From Halobellus rufus (GTDB lineage: Archaea; Halobacteriota; Halobacteria; Halobacteriales; Haloferacaceae): a DNA stretch of 64,000 nucleotides. The notes below the pieces were generated by a model. That model was not told where the DNA came from and ran no database searches. It worked only from the letters and a program-made list of their open reading frames with translations. Shown piece after piece: positions 35,161 to 43,163 of this stretch (within the stretch, counting starts at the first letter, position 1; every line of letters begins with the position of its first letter). Location of the stretch: contig NZ_BBJO01000039.1 of the NCBI RefSeq assembly GCF_000739575.1, positions 48,620-112,619 of the forward strand, in the 5' to 3' direction. The translations under genes and the position numbers were made by a program.

Positions 35161-35207
35161 GAGTGCCAAAGCCATACTTTGGAAGCGACGATTTCATCAC
35201 CGTGAGG

Positions 35208-35333
35208 TCACGTTGTACTGCTCCCGAATACCTTGTTCAAAATTGGCGTAATAATTACGAATCCGATGAAGATTGCAATAACGTAGGAGAGAAATTCACT
35301 ACCAATCGTGAATGGGCCAGCAATATCGCCAGT
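35208..35333 (-). pseudogene. C-terminal remnant of a small membrane protein cut by an IS
   Basis: Reading left from the IS boundary at 35333, the minus strand encodes TGDIAGPFTIGSEFLSYVIA, then IFIGFVIITPILNKVFGSSTT and a stop. That is one transmembrane helix and a short tail. On the other side of the element (right of 37235) the joined frame extends only a few codons (PPFPLSVFY) before a stop. The gene was therefore already decayed or its start is not recognisable. Confidence 0.5.
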
Positions 35334-35387
35334 GTGACATCCTCCTCGCCGTAAACGGCGAGGCTTCCCACGCATGGGGAATACCAG

Positions 35388-36698
35388 TCAGTCGTCGTCC
35401 CCAGAACCGGAGGTTCTGGTGGGCTCACGAGACTTTGTCTCGTGAACGCTGGCAGAGGGTTTCGACTCTTCGTAGGCCGTGAGCGTCATCTGCGCTGGTA
35501 CGCTCTTCTCACGGTGAGTCGTGGCGGTGTCACAACCGCTCCCATCCCGAGGCGAGTCATCGCGTTCCGCCTTGTCAAGCGGGACGCTCTCTCCCCACGG
35601 GTCAACCCGTCGTGCGATATTCGCAGAAGCGTTGATGTCGGCCTGAAACGTCGAAACGTGGCAGTCGTCGTGTGGACACCGGAACTCGGCTTGTGAATCC
35701 CGCCGACCGATACGCTGACACGAGTGGCACGTCTGCGAGGTGTACGCTGGATTCACGTACTCGACAGGAATGCCTGCTTCTCTCGCCTTGTCCTCGATGC
35801 GCCCTTGCAGTCGGGCGAACGCCCACGAGTGCAATCGACGATTCATATACTTCCCGTAGTCGAGACGCTCACGAATGAACGTCAAATCCTCCATCACCAA
35901 CACCGGATTCTCATACTGTTTCGCGTACTCGACGGCCTGTCGAGACGCCTTTTCTACGATGTTGGTGAGTGCGTTCTGATAATGCGAGAAGCGGTCTTCA
36001 ATCCGCCACTCGGATGCGTCACGCTCTTGGAGTCGTTTCAAGGTGGTGTGCATCTCTTTGCGGAGATGCTTCGCGCTGCTTCCGCTACACACGAACGGGT
36101 CAGTCGGAGAACCGTCCTTGAGGGCACAGCCCGTGATGAGGGCGGTTTCTCCGATATCTAAGCCGATGTGCGTGGCGTCACCGTCAGTCGTTGGTTCTTC
36201 GACCGAGTACTCGACGGTGACGTGCAATACCCAGTTCTTTCGGTGTTGTTGAAGCCGTATCTCGCCTGCGTTTGCGTCTTCCGATACGAGGTCGTGCCAG
36301 AGGTATTCCTGTTCGGGGTTGATGCGGAGCGGTATCCAGAAGTTCGTTCCCCGACCAGGACGCGGCACCCACCACGTGAACCCATAGTCACGTTCTTCGG
36401 AATGGTCGAACTTTGCAGCCTGATTCGTGAGCCGTATGGGATGACCGTCGTCCAACTCCTTGGCGTTGTACGTCGTGCGGAGTTTCGGGACGTAGTTGCA
36501 GAGGGCGGCCTTCGCCTGATACGGCAGGTCGTAAGGCGTCACGATGTCGCTGACTGCCGACATCGTACTCGCCCCGGCGTCGAACGCCTCTTGCAGACCG
36601 TCACGGTAGGTGTCGAGCAGGTCGTTGAGTTTCGACTGCTTGTGCGCGGTGGGTGGCGCGAACGTCGCCTGCAACGTCTTCGTGACGGTCGTGGACAT
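35388..36698 (-). CDS. tnpB: RNA-guided endonuclease TnpB, intact catalytic triad
   Basis: 436 residues. RuvC-I is 'HIGLDIGETALITG', RuvC-II 'NPVLVMEDLTFIRERLDYGKYMNRR' and RuvC-III 'TFQADINASANIARR'. The zinc ribbon is CHSCQRIGRR..FRCPHDDC. It is close in layout to the 13931 protein, with 'VTPYDLPYQAKAAL' near the N-terminus. A ~75-residue polar C-terminal tail follows the RuvC domain. Confidence 0.95.
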   Translation of the reverse strand: MSTTVTKTLQATFAPPTAHKQSKLNDLLDTYRDGLQEAFDAGASTMSAVSDIVTPYDLPYQAKAALCNYVPKLRTTYNAKELDDGHPIRLTNQAAKFDHSEERDYGFTWWVPRPGRGTNFWIPLRINPEQEYLWHDLVSEDANAGEIRLQQHRKNWVLHVTVEYSVEEPTTDGDATHIGLDIGETALITGCALKDGSPTDPFVCSGSSAKHLRKEMHTTLKRLQERDASEWRIEDRFSHYQNALTNIVEKASRQAVEYAKQYENPVLVMEDLTFIRERLDYGKYMNRRLHSWAFARLQGRIEDKAREAGIPVEYVNPAYTSQTCHSCQRIGRRDSQAEFRCPHDDCHVSTFQADINASANIARRVDPWGESVPLDKAERDDSPRDGSGCDTATTHREKSVPAQMTLTAYEESKPSASVHETKSREPTRTSGSGDDD

Positions 36699-36700
36699 CG

Positions 36701-37093
36701 CTACTGTTCCTCCACATACTCCATCAGCACGTCGATGCTCACTTGGCCGGTGGTGGCAAGAAAGTATCCCGGTTGCCAGAACGCCTCGTCGAGTGCCTGC
36801 CGAAATTCGGGATTCTCGTTACGGATTTTGCGGGACGTGACGCCCTTGAGCGAGTTGATGAACTTAGTGAGGTCAGTCGTTGGCTTCGCTGTGAACAGAA
36901 TGTGAACGTGGTCGCTTCCGCCGTTGACGTTCTGGATGTTCACGCCGAAGTCCTCGGAGATGTCGCTGGCAATCTCACCGATGCGTTCTGCGATTTCGTC
37001 GGTGAGGAGGTCTGCGCGGTACTTCGTGACGGTCACGAAGTGATATTGGAGTGCGTAGACCGTGTGCGACCCGGTTTCGAGGTTGTACTTCAT
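36701..37093 (-). CDS. tnpA: IS200/IS605 transposase TnpA (Y1 HUH)
   Basis: 130 residues from the ATG at 37093 (MKYNLETGSHTVYALQYHFVTVTKYR); an in-frame start at 37117 adds eight residues. The HUH pair is in 'GGSDHVHILFTAKP' and the catalytic Tyr in 'VLMEYVEEQ' at the C-terminus. It is of a different subfamily from the 13545 TnpA. Confidence 0.93.
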   Translation of the reverse strand: MKYNLETGSHTVYALQYHFVTVTKYRADLLTDEIAERIGEIASDISEDFGVNIQNVNGGSDHVHILFTAKPTTDLTKFINSLKGVTSRKIRNENPEFRQALDEAFWQPGYFLATTGQVSIDVLMEYVEEQ

Positions 37094-37486
37094 TTGGCCA
37101 TACTGATTTCTACACACCCAATTCTAATATAGGTTTGCAGTCGTGTGGTATTCGGCCTACAACCGATGGTGGTTCGTGTAGGAGTTGTCGGCTTCACGCC
37201 CGCCCCAAAGGGCGGGATTCTCTCCTCGTAGAAAGATAGAAAACAGAGAGGGGGAATGGGGGCTACGGATAGTCTGCACCGACTATCCATCCTCGGGTTT
37301 TTGCTCATATGTTGTAATACTTAGGAATGTTTAAAAATGATTTTGAGCAGATAGTGACAACCCTCAACAAGAAGAATGGAGGATGCAAAAGGGGAGCACA
37401 AACTAATTTGCTGCTCTTCTGTGCTAGGTAATTATCCAACGAACCTAGCAGCAGCCGAATCAAACAGAGCTATCGGGTCCTCCACG

Positions 37487-38527
37487 TTAGGTTGACGACG
37501 GAATATTGTTCTCCTCGTTAGTCCCATCGACTTGGTTCTCGAAGGGGTACTCACGAATATTGTCGCTCAGATCACTGTAGGTGGTCCCGACGTGTCGGGT
37601 CTGCACCGTCTTGAACGCCAGATCAAACTCCAGGGAATCGCCCTGCACTTCGTTGCCGACTTCGCGGGGGAGCTCGAGTAACTGACAGAAGGTCACCGAA
37701 TCCGGATTCTCTGAGTTCTCAGAGTCACCGACTTCTCTGACATCGGTCCCGGGTCCACCGATCCCTCCTTCACTTCCATCAGTCGGATTCCGAATGACAA
37801 CACCATCAGTGCTACCGTATCCGTTCCCAAGTTGCGTCGTCTCGTTCGGAACCCCACCCACATTATTGGGGTTTTGATCGGCTCCGAAAAGGAACTCAAG
37901 GACGTCCGTGTACTGGGCTTCGTCACCGCCACCCAGCGTTGCGTTCCCATCGATGTCGGGTTCGCCCCACGATCCGCCCATCGGTTCGGTACTGTTGAGG
38001 TTCGTCGTCTGGCTTAGTTCGACTAGGTCTTCGCGTGAAGAGATATCCGACGTCGACACTGAAGCCCCATTCCAGTGGGTTAACAGGAGGTTATCGGCGA
38101 GCTCACCATTATCAGGCGTTGGTTCTGGCTCCGTGGTCGTCCCTCCACCTTGTGAGAACTCCCCGCCGTGGATCGCGACGTACCCTGGGTTGTCATTGAT
38201 GGAGATCTCATAACAAATGATCACCCAATCGCCCGGCTTGAAATCACTCAGAGAGTAACCGAGGGTCACTCCTTCTTCTGGCTCACCATCTGCGGTTTCA
38301 TCATAGACAAGGTCGCCAATAGCGGACTCGTACTCACTACTTGCCGCGACTAACTGCGCTTGCACCTTCATATCGAGCGTGCCCGCAGTGATCGAGTTGT
38401 CTTCAAACGATTCTTCGTCGCTGAACAGCGCCGTAGTCCCGAGACCAGCGCCCGCAGAGACTGCACCAATGGTGCCGACTCCAGCAAGCATCTGCCGGCG
38501 GGACAGTTCGAATTTCTCGTCTGTCAT
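37487..38527 (-). CDS. SipW/TasA-type secreted protein with a Tat-like signal
   Basis: 346 residues from the ATG at 38527; an in-frame ATG at 38539 adds four. The N-terminus 'KFELSRRQMLAGVGTIGAVSAGAG' has a twin-arginine signal. It is followed by 'LGTTALFSDEESFEDNSITAGTLDMKV', the hallmark of the SipW-dependent/CalY-TasA family. A Thr/Glu/Pro linker (TTTEPEPTPDNGE) splits it near the middle. In other prokaryotes such proteins form extracellular fibres; here that is inference. It is divergent from cetZ, sharing a ~230-base promoter region. Confidence 0.83.
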   Translation of the reverse strand: MTDEKFELSRRQMLAGVGTIGAVSAGAGLGTTALFSDEESFEDNSITAGTLDMKVQAQLVAASSEYESAIGDLVYDETADGEPEEGVTLGYSLSDFKPGDWVIICYEISINDNPGYVAIHGGEFSQGGGTTTEPEPTPDNGELADNLLLTHWNGASVSTSDISSREDLVELSQTTNLNSTEPMGGSWGEPDIDGNATLGGGDEAQYTDVLEFLFGADQNPNNVGGVPNETTQLGNGYGSTDGVVIRNPTDGSEGGIGGPGTDVREVGDSENSENPDSVTFCQLLELPREVGNEVQGDSLEFDLAFKTVQTRHVGTTYSDLSDNIREYPFENQVDGTNEENNIPSST

Positions 38528-38759
38528 CGGTTGGACCACCCGCCCGGGAAACCGGAACGGGCTCGCTAAGACGCAGATACGGACATTCCATAGCTAATTG
38601 CCAGATAGAATATCAAAGGAACAATTAGCGATCTTAGGAGGGGAATTCGCCGCCGTCATCAGACGAGAAATCCTTTGAAAAAGAGGATATCAGCAGAGCC
38701 GATCTGCTATTGATCAATCTCCGGAACATACAGGATGTATCGATTCCAACCCAGCCACG

Positions 38760-39875
38760 ATGAAGGTGTTCTGTTTCGGCGTTGGCAAAGCCGGCAGTGC
38801 CATCGCTGATGCCCTCCAAGCAGACGAGCAAACCCGCAAAGCAGAATACATCGTCGATGCGGTCGCGTGTGATACAGCTGCCGCAAGTTTCAACCATCTC
38901 TCGACGATTCCACCAGCAAACCAGATTCAGTTCCTAGCGGAGGAGTTCGATGAATCTGGGAATTCCGACATAAATCAAATCGCAGCGCACGCCGAGGAGC
39001 ACCACCGCCAACTCCTTCGTGGGACTGATAATGCACCTGTCTCACAGGCAGATGCCTTCCTCATTTGTGCGGGCCTCGGTGGGAGTACAGGCGGGGGTGC
39101 AGCACCGGTACTCGCAAAGCATCTCAACCGTGTCTATCAACAACCCGTCTATGGCGTGGGGGTCCTCCCAGCTACGCAGGAAGGCCCACAACACGCGCAG
39201 CGGGCTGTGCAGGCCCTCAGGCGGTTTGTCTCAACCACAGATCACGTCCTCATCTGCGACAACGAGAGTTGGATCTCCGATGGACAACCCACAGCTGAGG
39301 AGTATGCAACCGTCAATACTGAGCTTGCCCGTCGCCTCGGCGTGCTCTTTGCCGCCGGCGAAACACGTGATGATGCCGTCGGCGAGAGCGTTGTTGATGC
39401 CTCCGAAATTATCAACACCCTTCACGGTGGTGGCGTGGGCGCGATCGGATACGCCTCGCGTGAACTTCCTGCACAAGACGACGGTGGATGGTTCGGTCTC
39501 AAGCGATTCTTTGGGGGGCAATCGACCGCTGACGTCGATCCGATCGAAGCACAGAGTCGGATTACGACACAAACACGAGAGGCACTATTGGGGCACCTTA
39601 CAGCCCCGTGTGCGATCCAGTCAGCATCCCGTGGCCTCGTCGTTGTGAGTGGCCCCCCTGCTTGGCTCAATCGTGACGCGATTGAGCAGAGCCGAACCTG
39701 GGTACAAGAACAAACGGAGTCGCAAGCGATTCGCGGTGGGGATTTCCCGCGGGGAGAAGCCGAGCAGGTTGAAGTGTTGATACTGCTTGGTGGCATCTCA
39801 CCGGCTGACCGGCTAGCGGATCTGCGAGCAGTTGCGAACGCTGATGGGGATTCCGAGCAGGATGAATCTGCGTAA
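38760..39875 (+). CDS. cetZ: CetZ-family tubulin-like cell-shape protein
   Basis: 371 residues. The tubulin/FtsZ GTP-binding signature is 'CAGLGGSTGGGAAPVLAKHL'; the N-terminus is 'MKVFCFGVGKAGSAIADAL', and 'YGVGVLPATQEGP' and 'SWISDGQPTAEEYATVN' follow. Compared with classic CetZ proteins, an acidic C-terminal tail replaces an extended loop. CetZs control haloarchaeal cell shape and motility. Its position beside three S-layer genes is notable. Confidence 0.9.
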   Translation: MKVFCFGVGKAGSAIADALQADEQTRKAEYIVDAVACDTAAASFNHLSTIPPANQIQFLAEEFDESGNSDINQIAAHAEEHHRQLLRGTDNAPVSQADAFLICAGLGGSTGGGAAPVLAKHLNRVYQQPVYGVGVLPATQEGPQHAQRAVQALRRFVSTTDHVLICDNESWISDGQPTAEEYATVNTELARRLGVLFAAGETRDDAVGESVVDASEIINTLHGGGVGAIGYASRELPAQDDGGWFGLKRFFGGQSTADVDPIEAQSRITTQTREALLGHLTAPCAIQSASRGLVVVSGPPAWLNRDAIEQSRTWVQEQTESQAIRGGDFPRGEAEQVEVLILLGGISPADRLADLRAVANADGDSEQDESA

Positions 39876-39954
39876 GCGCTCCGCTTCGAAAACGATTGCT
39901 GTTGCTCGCAGGTGTAGTGTAGCATCCGAAAGAAAGGAAAGTCGAATCGAAGGG

Positions 39955-39969
39955 CCGGACTAGGTCCGG
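39955..39969 (-). terminator. Terminator-like hairpin after S-layer gene 1
   Basis: CCGGAC-TAG-GTCCGG, followed on the minus strand by a pyrimidine-rich run (about 39915-39950). The whole 3' flank (about 39900-39981) is repeated almost exactly after S-layer gene 2 (43088-43163). Confidence 0.55.
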
Positions 39970-39981
39970 TGATTCAGTCGC

Positions 39982-42687
39982 TTAGTTGCGACGGGTAGCC
40001 AGCAGCGCCGCGGCCAGCAGTGCCGTCAGCGCAACGACCACACCGAATCCGGGCGTGGACGTATCGGAGTCACCGTCACTGTCACCGTCACCGTCGCCGT
40101 CAGCAGGCTCTTCGGTGGGTTCTTCAGTGGGTTCCTCAGTGGGTTCCTCGGTGGGCTCCTCAGTCGGCTCTTCAGTCGGCTCTTCAGTGGGTTCTTCGGT
40201 CGTCGTTCCGTCACTGACAGAGTCGACGAGTTCGGACTCGATGGTGTCGACTTCGCTGCCACCCACACGGAGCGTGGTGTCCGCGAGGTCGCCAGCGGAG
40301 TACTCACTGAAGTCGAAGGTTGCCTCGAAGGAACCGTCGCCTTCGATGTCAACTTCACTCGTGCTGCGGAAGGACGGATCAGCATCCGTCGATGCAACAC
40401 GGATCTCAGCGTCCGAGCCGGGCGCAACGTTCGTCGTACCCGAGATGGTCGCGTCGCCGCTCGCTGCAATCTCGAGGACGCCGTCGTTCACGTTATCGAA
40501 GGTGACCGACTGCTCTGCGATGGAGAACGTTCCAGTGATCTCCTCGGTGGAGTCAGCCTGGAAGTACGGGTACGCAGCCTCGGTGTTGTCGCCGTTAGCG
40601 CCACCGTCGAACGGACCGGCCGCATCGCCGTTTCCAGCGTTATCGTTCGTGGAGAACGCGTAGCGGTCTTCACTGTCCGTTTCGTACTCCATCGTCACGT
40701 CGAATTCGTCACCGTCTTCGATATCTTGACTGAAGGCATCACCCGAGGTGTCGACAACGACGAAGAACTGTCCGTTCTCCTCGTCGTAGACCACGTAGCC
40801 GTCACTCTCACTATCGGTGTTCAGGTCAAGCGAGGTGGCTTCCTGATTGCCCGTTGCATCGTCGGCTTCAACGTTGAAGTTGATGCCTTCGCCATCCTCG
40901 TTAACGACATCGTTCAGGACCTGCAGATCGGAGCCATCCTCAAGCGTGTCGAAGCTACCGCCCTTCTGGGCGATTGCACCGTACAGGCCAGTGGCTTCAA
41001 CCTGAATGATGAGACGGTCGCCCTCAGCGATTTCCTCTCGCGGGGAAACAGTCTCAAGGAGGTCGTCGAGTTCATCGTCCGCGTCAGCCGCGTCTGCGGG
41101 TGCCGCGTGCGTGGTGATCTCGCCGAGGCTCGGTGCCGTCAGCTCGAACAGTGCAGCATCGAGTTCCTCGTTAGCCTCGCTCTCGCCGTCAGCGTTGATG
41201 AGGAATTCACCGTCTGCTGCGGCGGTCAGCTCGTAGTCTGCGGGCTGCAGCGGCCGCGTCAGCTGCGAGTCTGCCTCAGCGTCATCATCCTCGATCAGAT
41301 CGAGTTCTGCGAGGTAATCCTCAATGGTCTGACCATCGCCGATGTTCTGTCCAACTTCCTCGTCGGAGAAAGTGGCACCGGTGTCGTCGCCGTGAACCTC
41401 ACTCTCGACGATGTCATCTTCGGAGTTGTACACATCGTCGGTTACAGCACCAGGGGTGCCGAGCGTCCGAGTGTTCACTTGGAAGGTGACTTCGTCGTCA
41501 TCGTCGTCGTCCTCGAGGTAGAGCACGTCAACGAAGCCGACGTCCTCGTCACCGAACTGCACGTACGTGCTGTCGGTGTCGGAGAGTTCGACGGTGAACT
41601 CAGCGATGTCACCGGCTGTGTCCGAGGAGACGCCCTCCGCGAAGGAGGCGTCAACGTCTTCTTCGGTGACCGTGATCGATGCACTGTCCGAAGCAGACGT
41701 GTCCGTCACGTTGAACTCGAAGTTGTACTCACCAGGGTCGACTTCATCGAAGCCGACGTCGTACTCACCGTCGGAGATGTCGCTGACGATGATGTAGTCT
41801 TCGCCGTCGGGCTGGGTGATGTCACCCTCGAATCCATCGTCGAAGACCGTCTCTACTTCGCTCTGATCGAGACCGTCAGCACTGACTTCAACGCTGTAGG
41901 ATCCGCGGTTGGAGTCAAACTCAACGGTCGAGGTGTCTCCCGTGGAGACTTCCTCGTCGTCGAAGCTGACGTCGAGGTTCTGCGGCAAGACCTCGAATAG
42001 GTCGTTGGTGTTACCGTTAAGGTAGTAATCGCCGTCCTCAAGCTGCGCACTGTTGAAGCTGATAAAGTCGTTGTCGTCAACAGCAAGCTGTTCAGCAGTT
42101 CGGGTGTTCTCGTCATCGACCTGCTCGGTCAGTGTGACGGAATCCGAAGCGAAGCCACCAACAGCCACATCTTCACCCCAAAGTAGCGTTCCGGAGATGT
42201 CTGCCGAGTCTGCGAAGACACGGTCAACATCGTACGCGTAAAGGGTTGCAGAGGTGCCAGTACTGTAATCGTTAGGCAGTTGTTCGCCTACAGCTGGGGC
42301 GGATTCGTCGCCACTGTTCTGGACGTAAACAGTGTGTTCTTCTTCATCGACGCCACTGAGGTCGGCATTGAATGTGTATCCGTCAGTAGCCTCCCCAGAG
42401 ACGGAATCAGACGCTACGACAGTTCCCTCACTATCGACGATAGCGTAGGAATAGTCACCAGCTGTATCGTCTGTGTTTACTGTGATATCAACCGGTACAT
42501 TCTCGCTGTCTACAGCAACAGCGTACTCTCCTCCTCCGAGGTCGACAGCGTCACCTGCAAGGGTGACGCCAGTAGCCGCAGCACTCGCCGAGCCCGCAAA
42601 CGCGACAGTCCCAGCGAAGACGCTGAGGACCATCAGCGCTGCGAGGAATACAGCGCGTGCCTTGGATCTATAGTTTCGTTCTGTCAT
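39982..42687 (-). CDS. csg: S-layer glycoprotein, paralog 1
   Basis: 901 residues. The secretion signal 'NYRSKARAVFLAALMVLSVFAG' ends near ASA and is shared by all three paralogs. The mature part is strongly acidic with Ig-like repeats and many Asn-X-Ser/Thr sites. The BGTF-type domain near 750-830 has 'ATISGTTNVAPGSDAEIRVASTDADPSF'. Then comes a (PTEE)n linker and a PGF-CTERM anchor 'STPGFGVVVALTALLAAALL' plus RRN. This is the standard haloarchaeal S-layer architecture, processed by archaeosortase. The first of three tandem copies. Confidence 0.94.
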   Translation of the reverse strand: MTERNYRSKARAVFLAALMVLSVFAGTVAFAGSASAAATGVTLAGDAVDLGGGEYAVAVDSENVPVDITVNTDDTAGDYSYAIVDSEGTVVASDSVSGEATDGYTFNADLSGVDEEEHTVYVQNSGDESAPAVGEQLPNDYSTGTSATLYAYDVDRVFADSADISGTLLWGEDVAVGGFASDSVTLTEQVDDENTRTAEQLAVDDNDFISFNSAQLEDGDYYLNGNTNDLFEVLPQNLDVSFDDEEVSTGDTSTVEFDSNRGSYSVEVSADGLDQSEVETVFDDGFEGDITQPDGEDYIIVSDISDGEYDVGFDEVDPGEYNFEFNVTDTSASDSASITVTEEDVDASFAEGVSSDTAGDIAEFTVELSDTDSTYVQFGDEDVGFVDVLYLEDDDDDDEVTFQVNTRTLGTPGAVTDDVYNSEDDIVESEVHGDDTGATFSDEEVGQNIGDGQTIEDYLAELDLIEDDDAEADSQLTRPLQPADYELTAAADGEFLINADGESEANEELDAALFELTAPSLGEITTHAAPADAADADDELDDLLETVSPREEIAEGDRLIIQVEATGLYGAIAQKGGSFDTLEDGSDLQVLNDVVNEDGEGINFNVEADDATGNQEATSLDLNTDSESDGYVVYDEENGQFFVVVDTSGDAFSQDIEDGDEFDVTMEYETDSEDRYAFSTNDNAGNGDAAGPFDGGANGDNTEAAYPYFQADSTEEITGTFSIAEQSVTFDNVNDGVLEIAASGDATISGTTNVAPGSDAEIRVASTDADPSFRSTSEVDIEGDGSFEATFDFSEYSAGDLADTTLRVGGSEVDTIESELVDSVSDGTTTEEPTEEPTEEPTEEPTEEPTEEPTEEPTEEPADGDGDGDSDGDSDTSTPGFGVVVALTALLAAALLATRRN

Positions 42688-42777
42688 ATTTATCTCTGTC
42701 CGCTTGTAGCTTCATTCGTTTCTAACAGTCACGTCTCATAGTCGTCCGACGATGATGTCATTCGACCGACTGAGAGC

Positions 42778-42846
42778 GACTGCATACTCCGTCGAAGCCG
42801 ACTTTCGGGTAGGGGCGCCTATACGTCGGTAACCATCTATTAAATG
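42778..42846 (-). promoter_or_regulatory. Conserved promoter/leader of S-layer gene 1
   Basis: On the minus strand a TATA box (CATTTAATAG, 42838-42846) is followed ~22 bases later by CGCCCCTACC (42808-42817), near the expected transcription start, then GGAGTATGCAGTC (42778-42790). The last two elements recur, 18-20 bases apart, before both other S-layer genes. The leader is about 120-130 bases. The remaining interval to 43135 shows nothing else. Confidence 0.65.
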
Positions 42847-43135
42847 CTTTGTGTACTGAACTGGTTCGGAAAAGAGTGCGGCGAGTTTTTATGTTGATTT
42901 ATTTAGAAACCACTGCCAAATCGGGTATACGAACGGTATCTGGTCGTATTTGTATGGAACAACAACTGGTACGTTTGTTTTCGATGAGGTTCGATAACAA
43001 CTGTAATTTGTGCGTGGAGCTGAACACGACACGCCAGAGTAACGTCTGTGTATTCTGTATTCCAGCTCAGTGCTCTTCACTACCGATAGCTGTTGCTCGC
43101 AGGTGTAGCATCCGAAAGAAAGGAAAGTCGAAAGG

Positions 43136-43150
43136 GCCGGACTAGGTCCG
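43136..43150 (-). terminator. Terminator-like hairpin after S-layer gene 2
   Basis: CCGGAC-TAG-GTCCGG with the same pyrimidine-rich flank as at 39955; evidence that the duplication included the 3' region. Confidence 0.55.
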
Positions 43151-43163
43151 GTGATTCAGCCGT

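Larger units (their letters stand above)
35334..37235 (-). mobile_element. Complete IS200/IS605-family element (tnpA + tnpB)
   Basis: The left end is at 37235, after TCTAT on the minus strand, starting CTTTCTACGAGGAGAGAATC with a hairpin CCCGCC-CTTTG-GGGCGGG. The right end has a CTCGCCG-TTTA-CGGCGAG hairpin and ends GTCAC at 35334. 1902 bases. The genes are arranged tnpA then tnpB, separated by two bases. Confidence 0.85.

Noticed and set aside
40726..42000. 424-codon plus-strand frame across S-layer gene 1
   Set aside because: Antisense shadow of a strongly acidic, high-GC gene; similar shadows occur across the other two paralogs and are explained by codon bias.
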